A DNA stretch of 9,257 nt. Origin: Nitrosomonadaceae bacterium (GTDB lineage: Bacteria; Pseudomonadota; Gammaproteobacteria; Burkholderiales; Nitrosomonadaceae). The notes beneath the pieces are model-generated. The model saw only the letters and a list, made by a program, of their open reading frames with translations. It searched no databases and was not told where the DNA came from. Location of the stretch: positions 1 to 9,257 of the forward strand of contig JAHELA010000058.1 of NCBI GenBank assembly GCA_024644425.1, written 5' to 3'. The translations under genes were made by a program, and so were the position numbers. The first letter of the stretch is position 1. Each line of letters begins with the position of its first letter. Shown here piece by piece: positions 1-5,186 of this stretch.

Positions 1-992
1 TCCTCTTTAGGACCAGTTGTAATTTTTGATCCATCCAGACCAGGGAAGGTTCCAGTTATACCTTTGCCATTTGCTTGGTGGCAAGCAGCACAGACACCAG
101 CGTATACTTTTTCGCCCTGAGTTTTCAGTTCTTCCATCGAAAACTCTTTATTGACATCAACAACCGCTTCTTCAGATTTTTTTTGTTGAGCAGCTACCCA
201 TTGGGAATATTTTTCTGGTTCCATCGCCTCAACAACTATGGGCATAAAGGCATGCTCTTTTCCACATAGCTCAGAGCACACCCCACGATAAATACCAGTC
301 TTTTCCGCTCTGAACCATGCGTCGCGTATAAAACCTGGAATGGCGTCTTGCTTGACGCCTAGGGCCTGTACTGACCAAGCATGAATAACATCATTTGCAG
401 TTGTAAGGATGCGAATTTTTTTGCCAACTGGAACAACTACTCTATTGTCAACTTCTAGAAGGTAGTTTTCGCCTTTAGGCGCCTTATTTCTAATTTGTTC
501 CCTTGGCGTAGCTATTTTACTGAGGAAACTAATTCCTTCGCCTTCTCCTTTAAGGTAATCATATCCCCACATCCATTGGTATCCGGTAGCTTTGATAGTG
601 ACATCAGGGGAGGTAGTATCCTTCATGTCAATGACGGTTTGTGTAGCGGGATATCCCATTGCAATTAAGATTAAGAATGGAATTACAGTCCAAATGATCT
701 CAACTGTCGTGCTATGGTGAAAGTTTGCAGCCTTATAGCCCTTAGATTTTCTATGGTAGAGCACTGAATAGAACATGGTGCCAAATACACCAATAAAAAT
801 CACCACGCAAACCCACATAATAAAAATATGTAAGTCATACATTTCTGTGGCAATCGCGGTTCCTGGCTCCGGCAAATTTATTGTGCTTAACTCACTTAAG
901 TCACTAGGGTATTCACTAGCGCTAGTTGCCATACCTGGATATAGGATGAGCGTAGAGAACCACGCCAATATTGCTGCTACTTTACTGCCCAT
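1..992 (-). CDS. coxB: Cytochrome c oxidase subunit II with C-terminal cytochrome c domain (3'-truncated by window edge)
   Basis: Subunit II takes electrons from cytochrome c through its CuA centre and passes them to subunit I of the terminal oxidase. The minus-strand frame starts at ATG 992-990 and stays open to base 1, giving 330 codons, so the C-terminus is missing. A signal-like hydrophobic N-terminus (MGSKVAAILAWFSTLIL) is followed by two membrane segments, about residues 53-75 and 97-116. The periplasmic CuA domain carries the expected ligands: H204, then CSELCGKEHAFM with C239, E241, C243, H247 and M250. A tail after residue 285 contains the heme c motif CAACH (C301, C304, H305), so this is the fused caa3-like form common in Proteobacteria. 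A run of five G lies about 5 bases before the ATG and can serve as ribosome binding site. The upstream aromatic motif YQWMWGYDY is also typical. coxA is expected beyond base 1, but that is not visible. The family call is very secure. Confidence 0.97.
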   Translation of the reverse strand, partial: MGSKVAAILAWFSTLILYPGMATSASEYPSDLSELSTINLPEPGTAIATEMYDLHIFIMWVCVVIFIGVFGTMFYSVLYHRKSKGYKAANFHHSTTVEIIWTVIPFLILIAMGYPATQTVIDMKDTTSPDVTIKATGYQWMWGYDYLKGEGEGISFLSKIATPREQIRNKAPKGENYLLEVDNRVVVPVGKKIRILTTANDVIHAWSVQALGVKQDAIPGFIRDAWFRAEKTGIYRGVCSELCGKEHAFMPIVVEAMEPEKYSQWVAAQQKKSEEAVVDVNKEFSMEELKTQGEKVYAGVCAACHQANGKGITGTFPGLDGSKITTGPKE

Positions 993-1140
993 ATTTTCCC
1001 CCACTTAAAATTCTAATTTTTCAGTGTGAATTACAAATATACAAAAAAACTGAAAGATCACTTTGTCTGTTCTTAGTCAGCTGTTAGGATCGGGTGTGCG
1101 ATACTTCCTGAAATTTTCTTAGGTGGACTCCGTATATATT

Positions 1141-1167
1141 ATTCTAGTTATTTGGTTGAGCACTCAA
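1141..1167 (-). promoter_or_regulatory. Candidate sigma70-type promoter for coxB, with overlapping palindrome
   Basis: On the minus strand, TTGAGT (1167-1162) and TAGAAT (1146-1141) resemble -35 and -10 hexamers but are separated by only 15 bases, which is short. The -35 lies inside a near-perfect dyad, plus-strand TTGAG-CA-CTCAA at 1156-1167, which could be an operator. Transcription from here would give a leader of about 140 bases before coxB. This is a pattern match only; the regulator is unknown. Confidence 0.28.
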
Positions 1168-1445
1168 AGAGTTTTCCACGAATAAATAAAGGGCGAATTT
1201 TATCATGGCGAAGTTACTCACACAAGGAAGAATTTATAATAACCCTATTTAAATAAACAGTAATTTACTCCTATAAGAGAATAATGCTCTGATCCACATT
1301 AGCGATAATCAGCGGATTCTTTTTTCTGCTAAACTAGTTCAATTTATTACCATATTTTTATCAAAGATAATAAAAAGGGCGTTAGCTTTAAATAGAATAC
1401 TTACCAAGAAAAAATGTAGTGACAAAATAGTATGAATTTGCACAC

Positions 1446-1480
1446 TTTTCTTGATTACCCATCATCGCCAATCAAGAAGA
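1446..1480. repeat. Inverted repeat with 11-base arms in the coxB-pilH intergenic region
   Basis: TTTTCTTGATT (1446-1456) pairs with AATCAAGAAGA (1470-1480) with one mismatch across a 13-base loop; the inner 8 bases pair perfectly. It is not followed by a T-run on either strand, so it does not look like an intrinsic terminator. It could be an operator, an RNA hairpin or chance in AT-rich DNA. Confidence 0.45.
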
Positions 1481-1516
1481 TAAGCTGTACAGATGGAATT
1501 ATTTAGCATATGTCTC

Positions 1517-1525
1517 TGATATAAT
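1517..1525 (+). promoter_or_regulatory. Candidate extended -10 promoter element
   Basis: TGATATAAT is a perfect extended -10 (TGnTATAAT), a type that can work without a good -35; the bases 17-18 upstream show no -35 match. Transcription would start near 1532 and give a leader of about 520 bases before pilH, or an independent short transcript. In AT-rich DNA such matches arise by chance, so this is weak. Confidence 0.25.
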
Positions 1526-1579
1526 ATGTAAAACACAGTTTATATTTGATAATGATGCCGTAAATAGCTACACCTTATT

Positions 1580-1593
1580 TTGACCTAGATCAA
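1580..1593. promoter_or_regulatory. FNR/Anr-type binding site candidate
   Basis: TTGACCTAGATCAA matches the FNR/Anr consensus TTGAT-N4-ATCAA at 9 of 10 fixed positions, and the symmetry extends one base on each side (TTTGA ... TCAAA). FNR-family regulators respond to oxygen or nitric oxide, so a link to the neighbouring terminal oxidase gene is plausible. However, the site lies about 590 bases before coxB and 457 before pilH. A start placed 41.5 bases from its centre on the minus strand would have CATCAT (1557-1552) as a -10, four of six matches. Target and function are inference. Confidence 0.45.
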
Positions 1594-1802
1594 ATTCTCC
1601 AAAAATTCTTGATATTAAGTATCACTAGTGGTTAATCGACCATCCCCAAACTTATGGCTTGCATGTGATTTAGGTTTAAATATCTACTTTTATATATTTG
1701 CGTGACAAGTCTCAGAGATATCTAAAAAATAGTAAATGAGGCTTCAGATTCACCCAAATCACCTATCAAGCAACAATCTATGTTTTAATTGGGTTTAACA
1801 AA

Positions 1803-1846
1803 TGTACTATGCTATAGCTATAAAAATGTAAATGTAACTGTACTAT
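1803..1846 (+). repeat. Direct repeat TGTACTAT with a TATAGCTATA palindrome between copies
   Basis: TGTACTAT occurs at 1803-1810 and 1839-1846, 36 bases apart, and the perfect palindrome TATAGCTATA lies at 1813-1822. The group sits roughly 200-250 bases before pilH and could be a binding region, though low-complexity AT-rich sequence makes chance likely. Confidence 0.3.
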
Positions 1847-1943
1847 AGAGATGGTAACGCTTTTCAATCAGGAAATTGACTTAAATTTATATTTAATTTA
1901 CTGGCTATTGTTTTTGTTAAGCGAAAGGAAGCGGCGTCTCAAC

Positions 1944-1973
1944 TTTACAAAAATTTTATGATTGTTTTATATA
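1944..1973 (+). promoter_or_regulatory. Candidate sigma70-type promoter for the pilHIJL cluster
   Basis: TTTACA (1944-1949, five of six -35 matches) and TATATA (1968-1973, four of six -10 matches) are separated by 18 bases. A start near 1980 would give a leader of about 70 bases before pilH. It is the best-placed pair I see directly upstream of the operon, but it is a visual consensus match only. Confidence 0.35.
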
Positions 1974-2049
1974 AAGTGTCTTAGGGCATTTTTTAACTAA
2001 TTATTTTAAAATTGGCTGAATAAAACTTCTGAATATTACAGAGAAAGCC

Positions 2050-2415
2050 ATGGCAATTGAAAACATTTTAGTAGTGGATGACTCTCCTACCGAGCGGCAT
2101 ATATTATTAGAAATTCTTACTAAAAGTGGCTATAAAGTTGCGACCGCTGCAAGTGGGGAGGAGGTGGTTGCAATGAGTAAAGAGATTATGCCAGATTTAA
2201 TTCTGATGGATGTAGTGATGCCGGGGCAGGATGGCTTTAATGCTACTCGCGCAATCGCCAAGAGCGCAGCTACAAAACATATTCCCATTATCATATGTAC
2301 TACTAAGGGAGCAGAAACTGACAAGATCTGGGGTATGCGGCAAGGGGCAAAGGCATATTTAGTTAAGCCCATTAAGGCGGCTGAGTTATTGCAAAAAATA
2401 ACTGAACTAGGGTGA
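2050..2415 (+). CDS. pilH: PilH-like single-domain response regulator
   Basis: A CheY-like receiver of 121 residues, the usual length for PilH, with no output domain. It should be phosphorylated by the PilL/ChpA kinase and act in type IV pilus control. The receiver landmarks are all present: acidic pair D10-D11, phospho-acceptor D54 in LILMDVVMPG, T84 and K106 in the KP turn. The stretch ETDKIWGMRQGAKAYLVKP around residues 89-107 and the early DDSPTE motif resemble PilH rather than PilG; PilG usually has DDSPTMRK there. The start ATG is preceded by AGAGAAAG at a suitable distance. pilI follows after 4 bases, so the two are probably co-translated. No pilG lies directly upstream, which is unusual for this cluster. 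If a PilG is encoded elsewhere, this protein would keep the PilH role; otherwise it may be the only regulator of the pathway. Confidence 0.93.
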   Translation: MAIENILVVDDSPTERHILLEILTKSGYKVATAASGEEVVAMSKEIMPDLILMDVVMPGQDGFNATRAIAKSAATKHIPIIICTTKGAETDKIWGMRQGAKAYLVKPIKAAELLQKITELG

Positions 2416-2419
2416 ATTG

Positions 2420-2926
2420 ATGGCTAAACGTATCAACATAAAGGATTTTCAGGCAACGCTTTCTGAGAAAATGGGAGGTGCTGCCATGACTGATCCCGTA
2501 GCAACTGTGTTGGGAGTATTAGTTGGAGAGGATCGTTGGTTGGTACACATGCATGATGTGAGTGAAGTATTACAGATGCCAAAGATTACGCCAGTACCTT
2601 TAACTCACTCGTGGTTTTTGGGTGTAGCAAACGTTCAAGGTGACTTGTATGGCATTACCGATTTGGCTTCTTATTTTGGGGGAATAAATACTTTAATTGA
2701 GCAAAAGACAAGGATTTTACTCGCATCCTCACGATTTGAAGTTAATAGCGGTTTGTTGGTTAGACGTACGTTAGGAATAAGACACATTACAGATTTTGAG
2801 CGTATTAAAGATGGAGTCCATTCCGGCATGGCCGGAATCTATAAAGATAGACAAGGGCAGAACTGGTATGAACTGAATATACAAGACTTGGTACGAGATG
2901 AGGATTTTTTACAAATTGCCGCATAA
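2420..2926 (+). CDS. pilI: PilI, CheW-type adaptor of the pilus chemosensory system
   Basis: PilI couples the receptor PilJ to the kinase PilL/ChpA in the cytoplasmic signalling array. The product is 168 residues, close to the family's size, and is a single CheW domain from about residue 26 to the end. The segment WFLGVANVQGDLYGITDL (65-82) corresponds to the CheW core motif GVxNLRGxxxPVxDL, with Q in place of the usual R. I chose ATG 2420 over the in-frame TTG 2417, because AGGGTGA at 2409-2415, overlapping the pilH stop codon, is well placed for it. Overlap of the ribosome binding site with the pilH end suggests translational coupling. The coding sequence also holds a strong GC-rich inverted repeat (2820-2838). 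Confidence 0.93.
   Translation: MAKRINIKDFQATLSEKMGGAAMTDPVATVLGVLVGEDRWLVHMHDVSEVLQMPKITPVPLTHSWFLGVANVQGDLYGITDLASYFGGINTLIEQKTRILLASSRFEVNSGLLVRRTLGIRHITDFERIKDGVHSGMAGIYKDRQGQNWYELNIQDLVRDEDFLQIAA
2820..2838. repeat. Perfect 8-bp inverted repeat inside pilI
   Basis: ATTCCGGC-ATG-GCCGGAAT forms a perfect 8-base stem with a 3-base loop, markedly GC-richer than its surroundings. It lies in frame within pilI and encodes HSGMAGI, so it may simply be codon choice. It is not followed by a T-run and is not an intrinsic terminator. Confidence 0.6.
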
Positions 2927-2937
2927 GTGACTAAGAG

Positions 2938-3004
2938 CTTACGAAAATTGCTTTGTAAGTTTATATAATTTACGAAAAAAACTTGATCAGCGATAAATCG
3001 TAAA
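2938..3004. repeat. Two adjacent inverted repeats in the pilI-pilJ spacer
   Basis: First hairpin: CTTACgAAA (2938-2946) pairs with TTTGTAAG (2952-2959) with one bulged base and a 5-base loop. Second: TTTACGA (2969-2975) pairs with TCGTAAA (2998-3004) around a 22-base loop containing TGATCA. TTACGAAAA occurs as a direct repeat at 2939-2947 and 2970-2978, so TTACGA appears three times, one inverted. The first hairpin is AT-rich and followed by TTTATATAAT, so it could be at most a weak terminator or attenuator. Confidence 0.4.
2964..2969 (+). promoter_or_regulatory. Candidate -10 element of an internal promoter before pilJ
   Basis: A perfect TATAAT between the two inverted repeats. No good -35 is seen 16-19 bases upstream (best is TTACGA at 2939, three of six matches, 19-base spacer). 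If used, transcription would start near 2976 and give a leader of about 70-90 bases, letting pilJ and pilL be expressed apart from pilHI. Confidence 0.25.
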
Positions 3005-3036
3005 ATTACATATATCTAAATTTCTAGAAAGCTAAC

Positions 3037-3049
3037 GGAGACAAAGATT
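3037..3049 (+). promoter_or_regulatory. Shine-Dalgarno sequence positioned for an ATT start codon of pilJ
   Basis: GGAG (3037-3040) is separated by 6 bases from ATT (3047-3049), which is in frame with pilJ; the frame is open back to the TAA at 3017-3019. The codons between give I-K-I-S-G-L before the first TTG at 3065. No ATG, GTG or TTG sits at a proper distance from this GGAG. This is the best ribosome binding site near the gene, and it points to a non-canonical start. Confidence 0.4.
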
Positions 3050-3064
3050 AAAATATCAGGCCTA

Positions 3065-5152
3065 TTGTTGAAAATGCTACCGGTTGTCGGGGTGGTCAGC
3101 AAAGATAATATAGCTGGTGGTTCAGTTCATAAGGTTCCAGCGGCAGGTTCTTTGCTTGTTGGCAAGCGGCTTAGGATTTTAGGTATTTTGTTCGCATTAT
3201 TTCTTTTGATTGCATTGATAGCCACAACCTCAAGTACGCGGCAAGCAAGAAATGTCGCAGCATATATAGAAATTGTTGGGCACATCCAAATGCATGATCA
3301 ACGTCTGGCAAAGGCATCTCAACAAGCAGCACAAGGTGACTTGCAGTCATTCGCTCAATTACAAGATAGTCGGGATAGGATTAATAAATTCGTAAAAATT
3401 CTAACCCAAGGGGGAAAATATCGTGGTAGCAATCTTCCGCCTATAAGTGATGAGCCTGCGGCATTTTTGAAAAAGTACGTTAAGGAATGGCATATAGAAG
3501 AACAGAATATTAGTCTTATTTTAGACAACAAATCGTCTCTAATCGGTTTGGGAAATGCAGTAAAAGTAATTAATGTCACCAATGAGAAAATACTCGAATT
3601 AATCGAGAAACTAATTGCTGAAATGGGGCACTTTGAAAGTTTGTCAAATGAAATTGCTGCCACTGAAGCGTTGAAAATAGTTATCCAAAGTTTTGTAAAA
3701 AATGCTAACGCACTACTTATAAATAAAGCCTTGATTCCTGATCTTATTACTCAGATAGAAAATGATCGGGAAGGGGTAGGAACAATAATTGATGCTTTTG
3801 CTCAAGGTAATAATGGATTACAAATAACACCTCTTAAAGATGAAGATTTTAAGAAGATAATGGCGCAGATAGAAGCATTGTTTAAGACGATTGACGCTCA
3901 TACAGGCGTTATTCAAAAGCAGGCATCTATTATGGTCGCTACAAATATTGTAGTTCGCGAGATACTTCAAAATAGCGAAGGCTTATTGACTTCAGCTGAA
4001 AAACTTGACAGCGCTCTTCAAGAGCGAGGTGATTTCACGTTTTCGCCTCTCAGTATCGTGGCCTATATAACGGGAGCATTGGCCATTGTTACCCTATTTT
4101 TGTTTATCAAAGTGTACATAGAAGATACTAGGAGCAGGATATTGGCAAGTGAGAAAGAGAATCGGCGCAACCAGAAAGCAATATTACGCTTGTTGGATGA
4201 TATGGGTAGCTTTGCTGATGGTGATCTGACAGTTCGGGCTGTAGTAACCGAAGATATTACTGGCGCAGTAGCTGATTCGATCAATTATACGATTGAGGAA
4301 TTACACATATTGGTGGAAGGAATTAACAGGGCGAGTAGCCAGGTAGCTAGGGCCTCTAGCCAAGCACAGAATGTTTCTTCGGAGTTATTAGTTGCGGCAC
4401 AAAAACAATCAGAAAATATTGAGGAAACCACAATTGCAGTACTAGGCATAGCGGAGTCTATTGGAGAAGTATCCAAGTCTGCTGCAGAATCTGCCAAAGT
4501 AGCAAAAATATCTTTGGCTGCTGCAGAAAAAGGAACGGCTGCAGTACGAGATTCTAGTGTGGGTATGAACGAAATTCGTACTCATATCCAGGAAACAGCA
4601 AAACGGATTAAAAGATTAGGTGAGAACTCACAAGAGATTGGTGAGATTGTGGGATTGATCTCTGATCTTACAGAGATGACAAATGTTTTAGCGCTAAATG
4701 CAGCAATTCAAGCAGCTTCTGCTGGCGATGCCGGACGCGGATTCACGGTGGTAGCACAAGAGGTGCAGCGTTTGGCGGAGCGTTCTGCTGAAGCAACAAA
4801 GCAAATCAGTGCGTTAGTTAAAACCACTCAAGATGATACTCGAGAAGCAGTGGCGGCAATGGAGAAAAGTACCTTTGGTGTAGTTGAGGGTGGAAAGCTT
4901 TCAGATGCAACAGGTCAAGCACTAGAAGAGATTGAACAAGTGTCTAAAAATTTAGAGCAGCTTATTGCTGGTATTTCTGATACTACTCAGGCTCAGGCTC
5001 AGGCTGCTGACAAAGTAGTAAAAAATATGGAGGAGATTCTCCAAATTACCCGACAGACTACAAATGGTACTGTTCAGACGACTGCTTCTGTGAAGCAGAT
5101 TGCCGGATTTGCGGCCGAATTAAAAGCATCAGTTTCAAGTTTCAAAATTTAG
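3065..5152 (+). CDS. pilJ: PilJ, methyl-accepting chemotaxis-type receptor for type IV pilus control
   Basis: PilJ is the membrane receptor of the Pil-Chp system. Counting from TTG 3065 it has 695 residues, normal for the family. Membrane segment 1 is about residues 37-56 and segment 2 about 331-348, enclosing a periplasmic sensor region of about 275 residues. A HAMP linker (about 350-415) leads into a coiled-coil signalling domain whose hairpin tip is recognisable near 540-575 (ALNAAIQAASAGDAGRGF, then QEVQRLAERS). The protein ends in SSFKI, without a CheR-docking NWETF-type pentapeptide. The start is uncertain: TTG 3065 and TTG 3068 have only AGG (3058-3060) upstream, ATG 3074 has no close site, and ATT 3047 has the best-placed GGAG and would give 701 residues. 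A CAGGCT triplication (4988-5005) encodes QAQAQA near the C-terminus. No pilK follows. Confidence 0.95.
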   Translation: MLKMLPVVGVVSKDNIAGGSVHKVPAAGSLLVGKRLRILGILFALFLLIALIATTSSTRQARNVAAYIEIVGHIQMHDQRLAKASQQAAQGDLQSFAQLQDSRDRINKFVKILTQGGKYRGSNLPPISDEPAAFLKKYVKEWHIEEQNISLILDNKSSLIGLGNAVKVINVTNEKILELIEKLIAEMGHFESLSNEIAATEALKIVIQSFVKNANALLINKALIPDLITQIENDREGVGTIIDAFAQGNNGLQITPLKDEDFKKIMAQIEALFKTIDAHTGVIQKQASIMVATNIVVREILQNSEGLLTSAEKLDSALQERGDFTFSPLSIVAYITGALAIVTLFLFIKVYIEDTRSRILASEKENRRNQKAILRLLDDMGSFADGDLTVRAVVTEDITGAVADSINYTIEELHILVEGINRASSQVARASSQAQNVSSELLVAAQKQSENIEETTIAVLGIAESIGEVSKSAAESAKVAKISLAAAEKGTAAVRDSSVGMNEIRTHIQETAKRIKRLGENSQEIGEIVGLISDLTEMTNVLALNAAIQAASAGDAGRGFTVVAQEVQRLAERSAEATKQISALVKTTQDDTREAVAAMEKSTFGVVEGGKLSDATGQALEEIEQVSKNLEQLIAGISDTTQAQAQAADKVVKNMEEILQITRQTTNGTVQTTASVKQIAGFAAELKASVSSFKI
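4988..5005 (+). repeat. Hexanucleotide repeat CAGGCT x3 inside pilJ
   Basis: Three perfect tandem copies of CAGGCT encode QAQAQA in the C-terminal coiled coil of PilJ. A copy change would add or remove two residues without breaking the frame. Short and possibly incidental. Confidence 0.6.
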
Positions 5153-5186
5153 TTTTGAATTTCTTTATTGCTAAAAGTCATTCTTA

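Larger units (their letters stand above)
993..2049. other. Long AT-rich intergenic region between divergent coxB and pilH
   Basis: About 1.06 kb with no convincing coding sequence on either strand. Frames are broken by frequent stops, and the longest ATG-started reading I noted by eye is 24 codons (1432-1506), without a ribosome binding site. Base composition is visibly more AT-rich than the flanking genes. I see no tRNA, rRNA, terminator with a U-tract, or transposase remnant. It holds several short palindromes, an FNR/Anr-like box at 1580-1593 and candidate promoters, listed separately. It must contain the divergent promoters for coxB and pilH, but its length is far more than those need. 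An unrecognised small RNA or a decayed gene cannot be excluded by eye. Confidence 0.8.

Noticed and set aside
75..1008. Plus-strand ORFs of 64 and 77 codons within 75-269 and 775-1008
   Set aside because: They lie antisense inside coxB, whose CuA and heme c motifs are unmistakable on the minus strand; no ribosome binding site or recognisable product.
1204..1251. 15-codon ORF starting ATGGCGAAG in the gap
   Set aside because: Very short, no ribosome binding site, no family resemblance.
1358..1374. Small AT-rich hairpin TTATC-AAA-GATAA as a terminator
   Set aside because: Stem is only 5 A/T-rich pairs and is followed by AAAAAGGGCG, not a T-run; neither strand fits an intrinsic terminator.
1188..1381. 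Repeated AAAGGGCG motif at 1188-1195 and 1374-1381
   Set aside because: Only 8 bases, two copies, no clear symmetry or spacing rule.
1432..1506. 24-codon ORF in the intergenic gap (starts MNLHTFLDYP)
   Set aside because: No Shine-Dalgarno, no recognisable composition, and it overlaps the inverted repeat at 1446-1480; expected by chance in this much sequence.
1548..1566. Possible Fur box starting GATAATGAT
   Set aside because: The first half matches the consensus perfectly but the second half does not (about 11 of 19 overall), below what I would accept.
1876..1902. TTGACT ... TTTACT as a promoter for pilH
   Set aside because: The 15-base spacer and poor -10 make it weaker than the pair at 1944-1973.
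3355..4497. Minus-strand ORFs opposite pilJ
   Set aside because: Antisense shadows of a well-recognised receptor gene without start signals or recognisable motifs.
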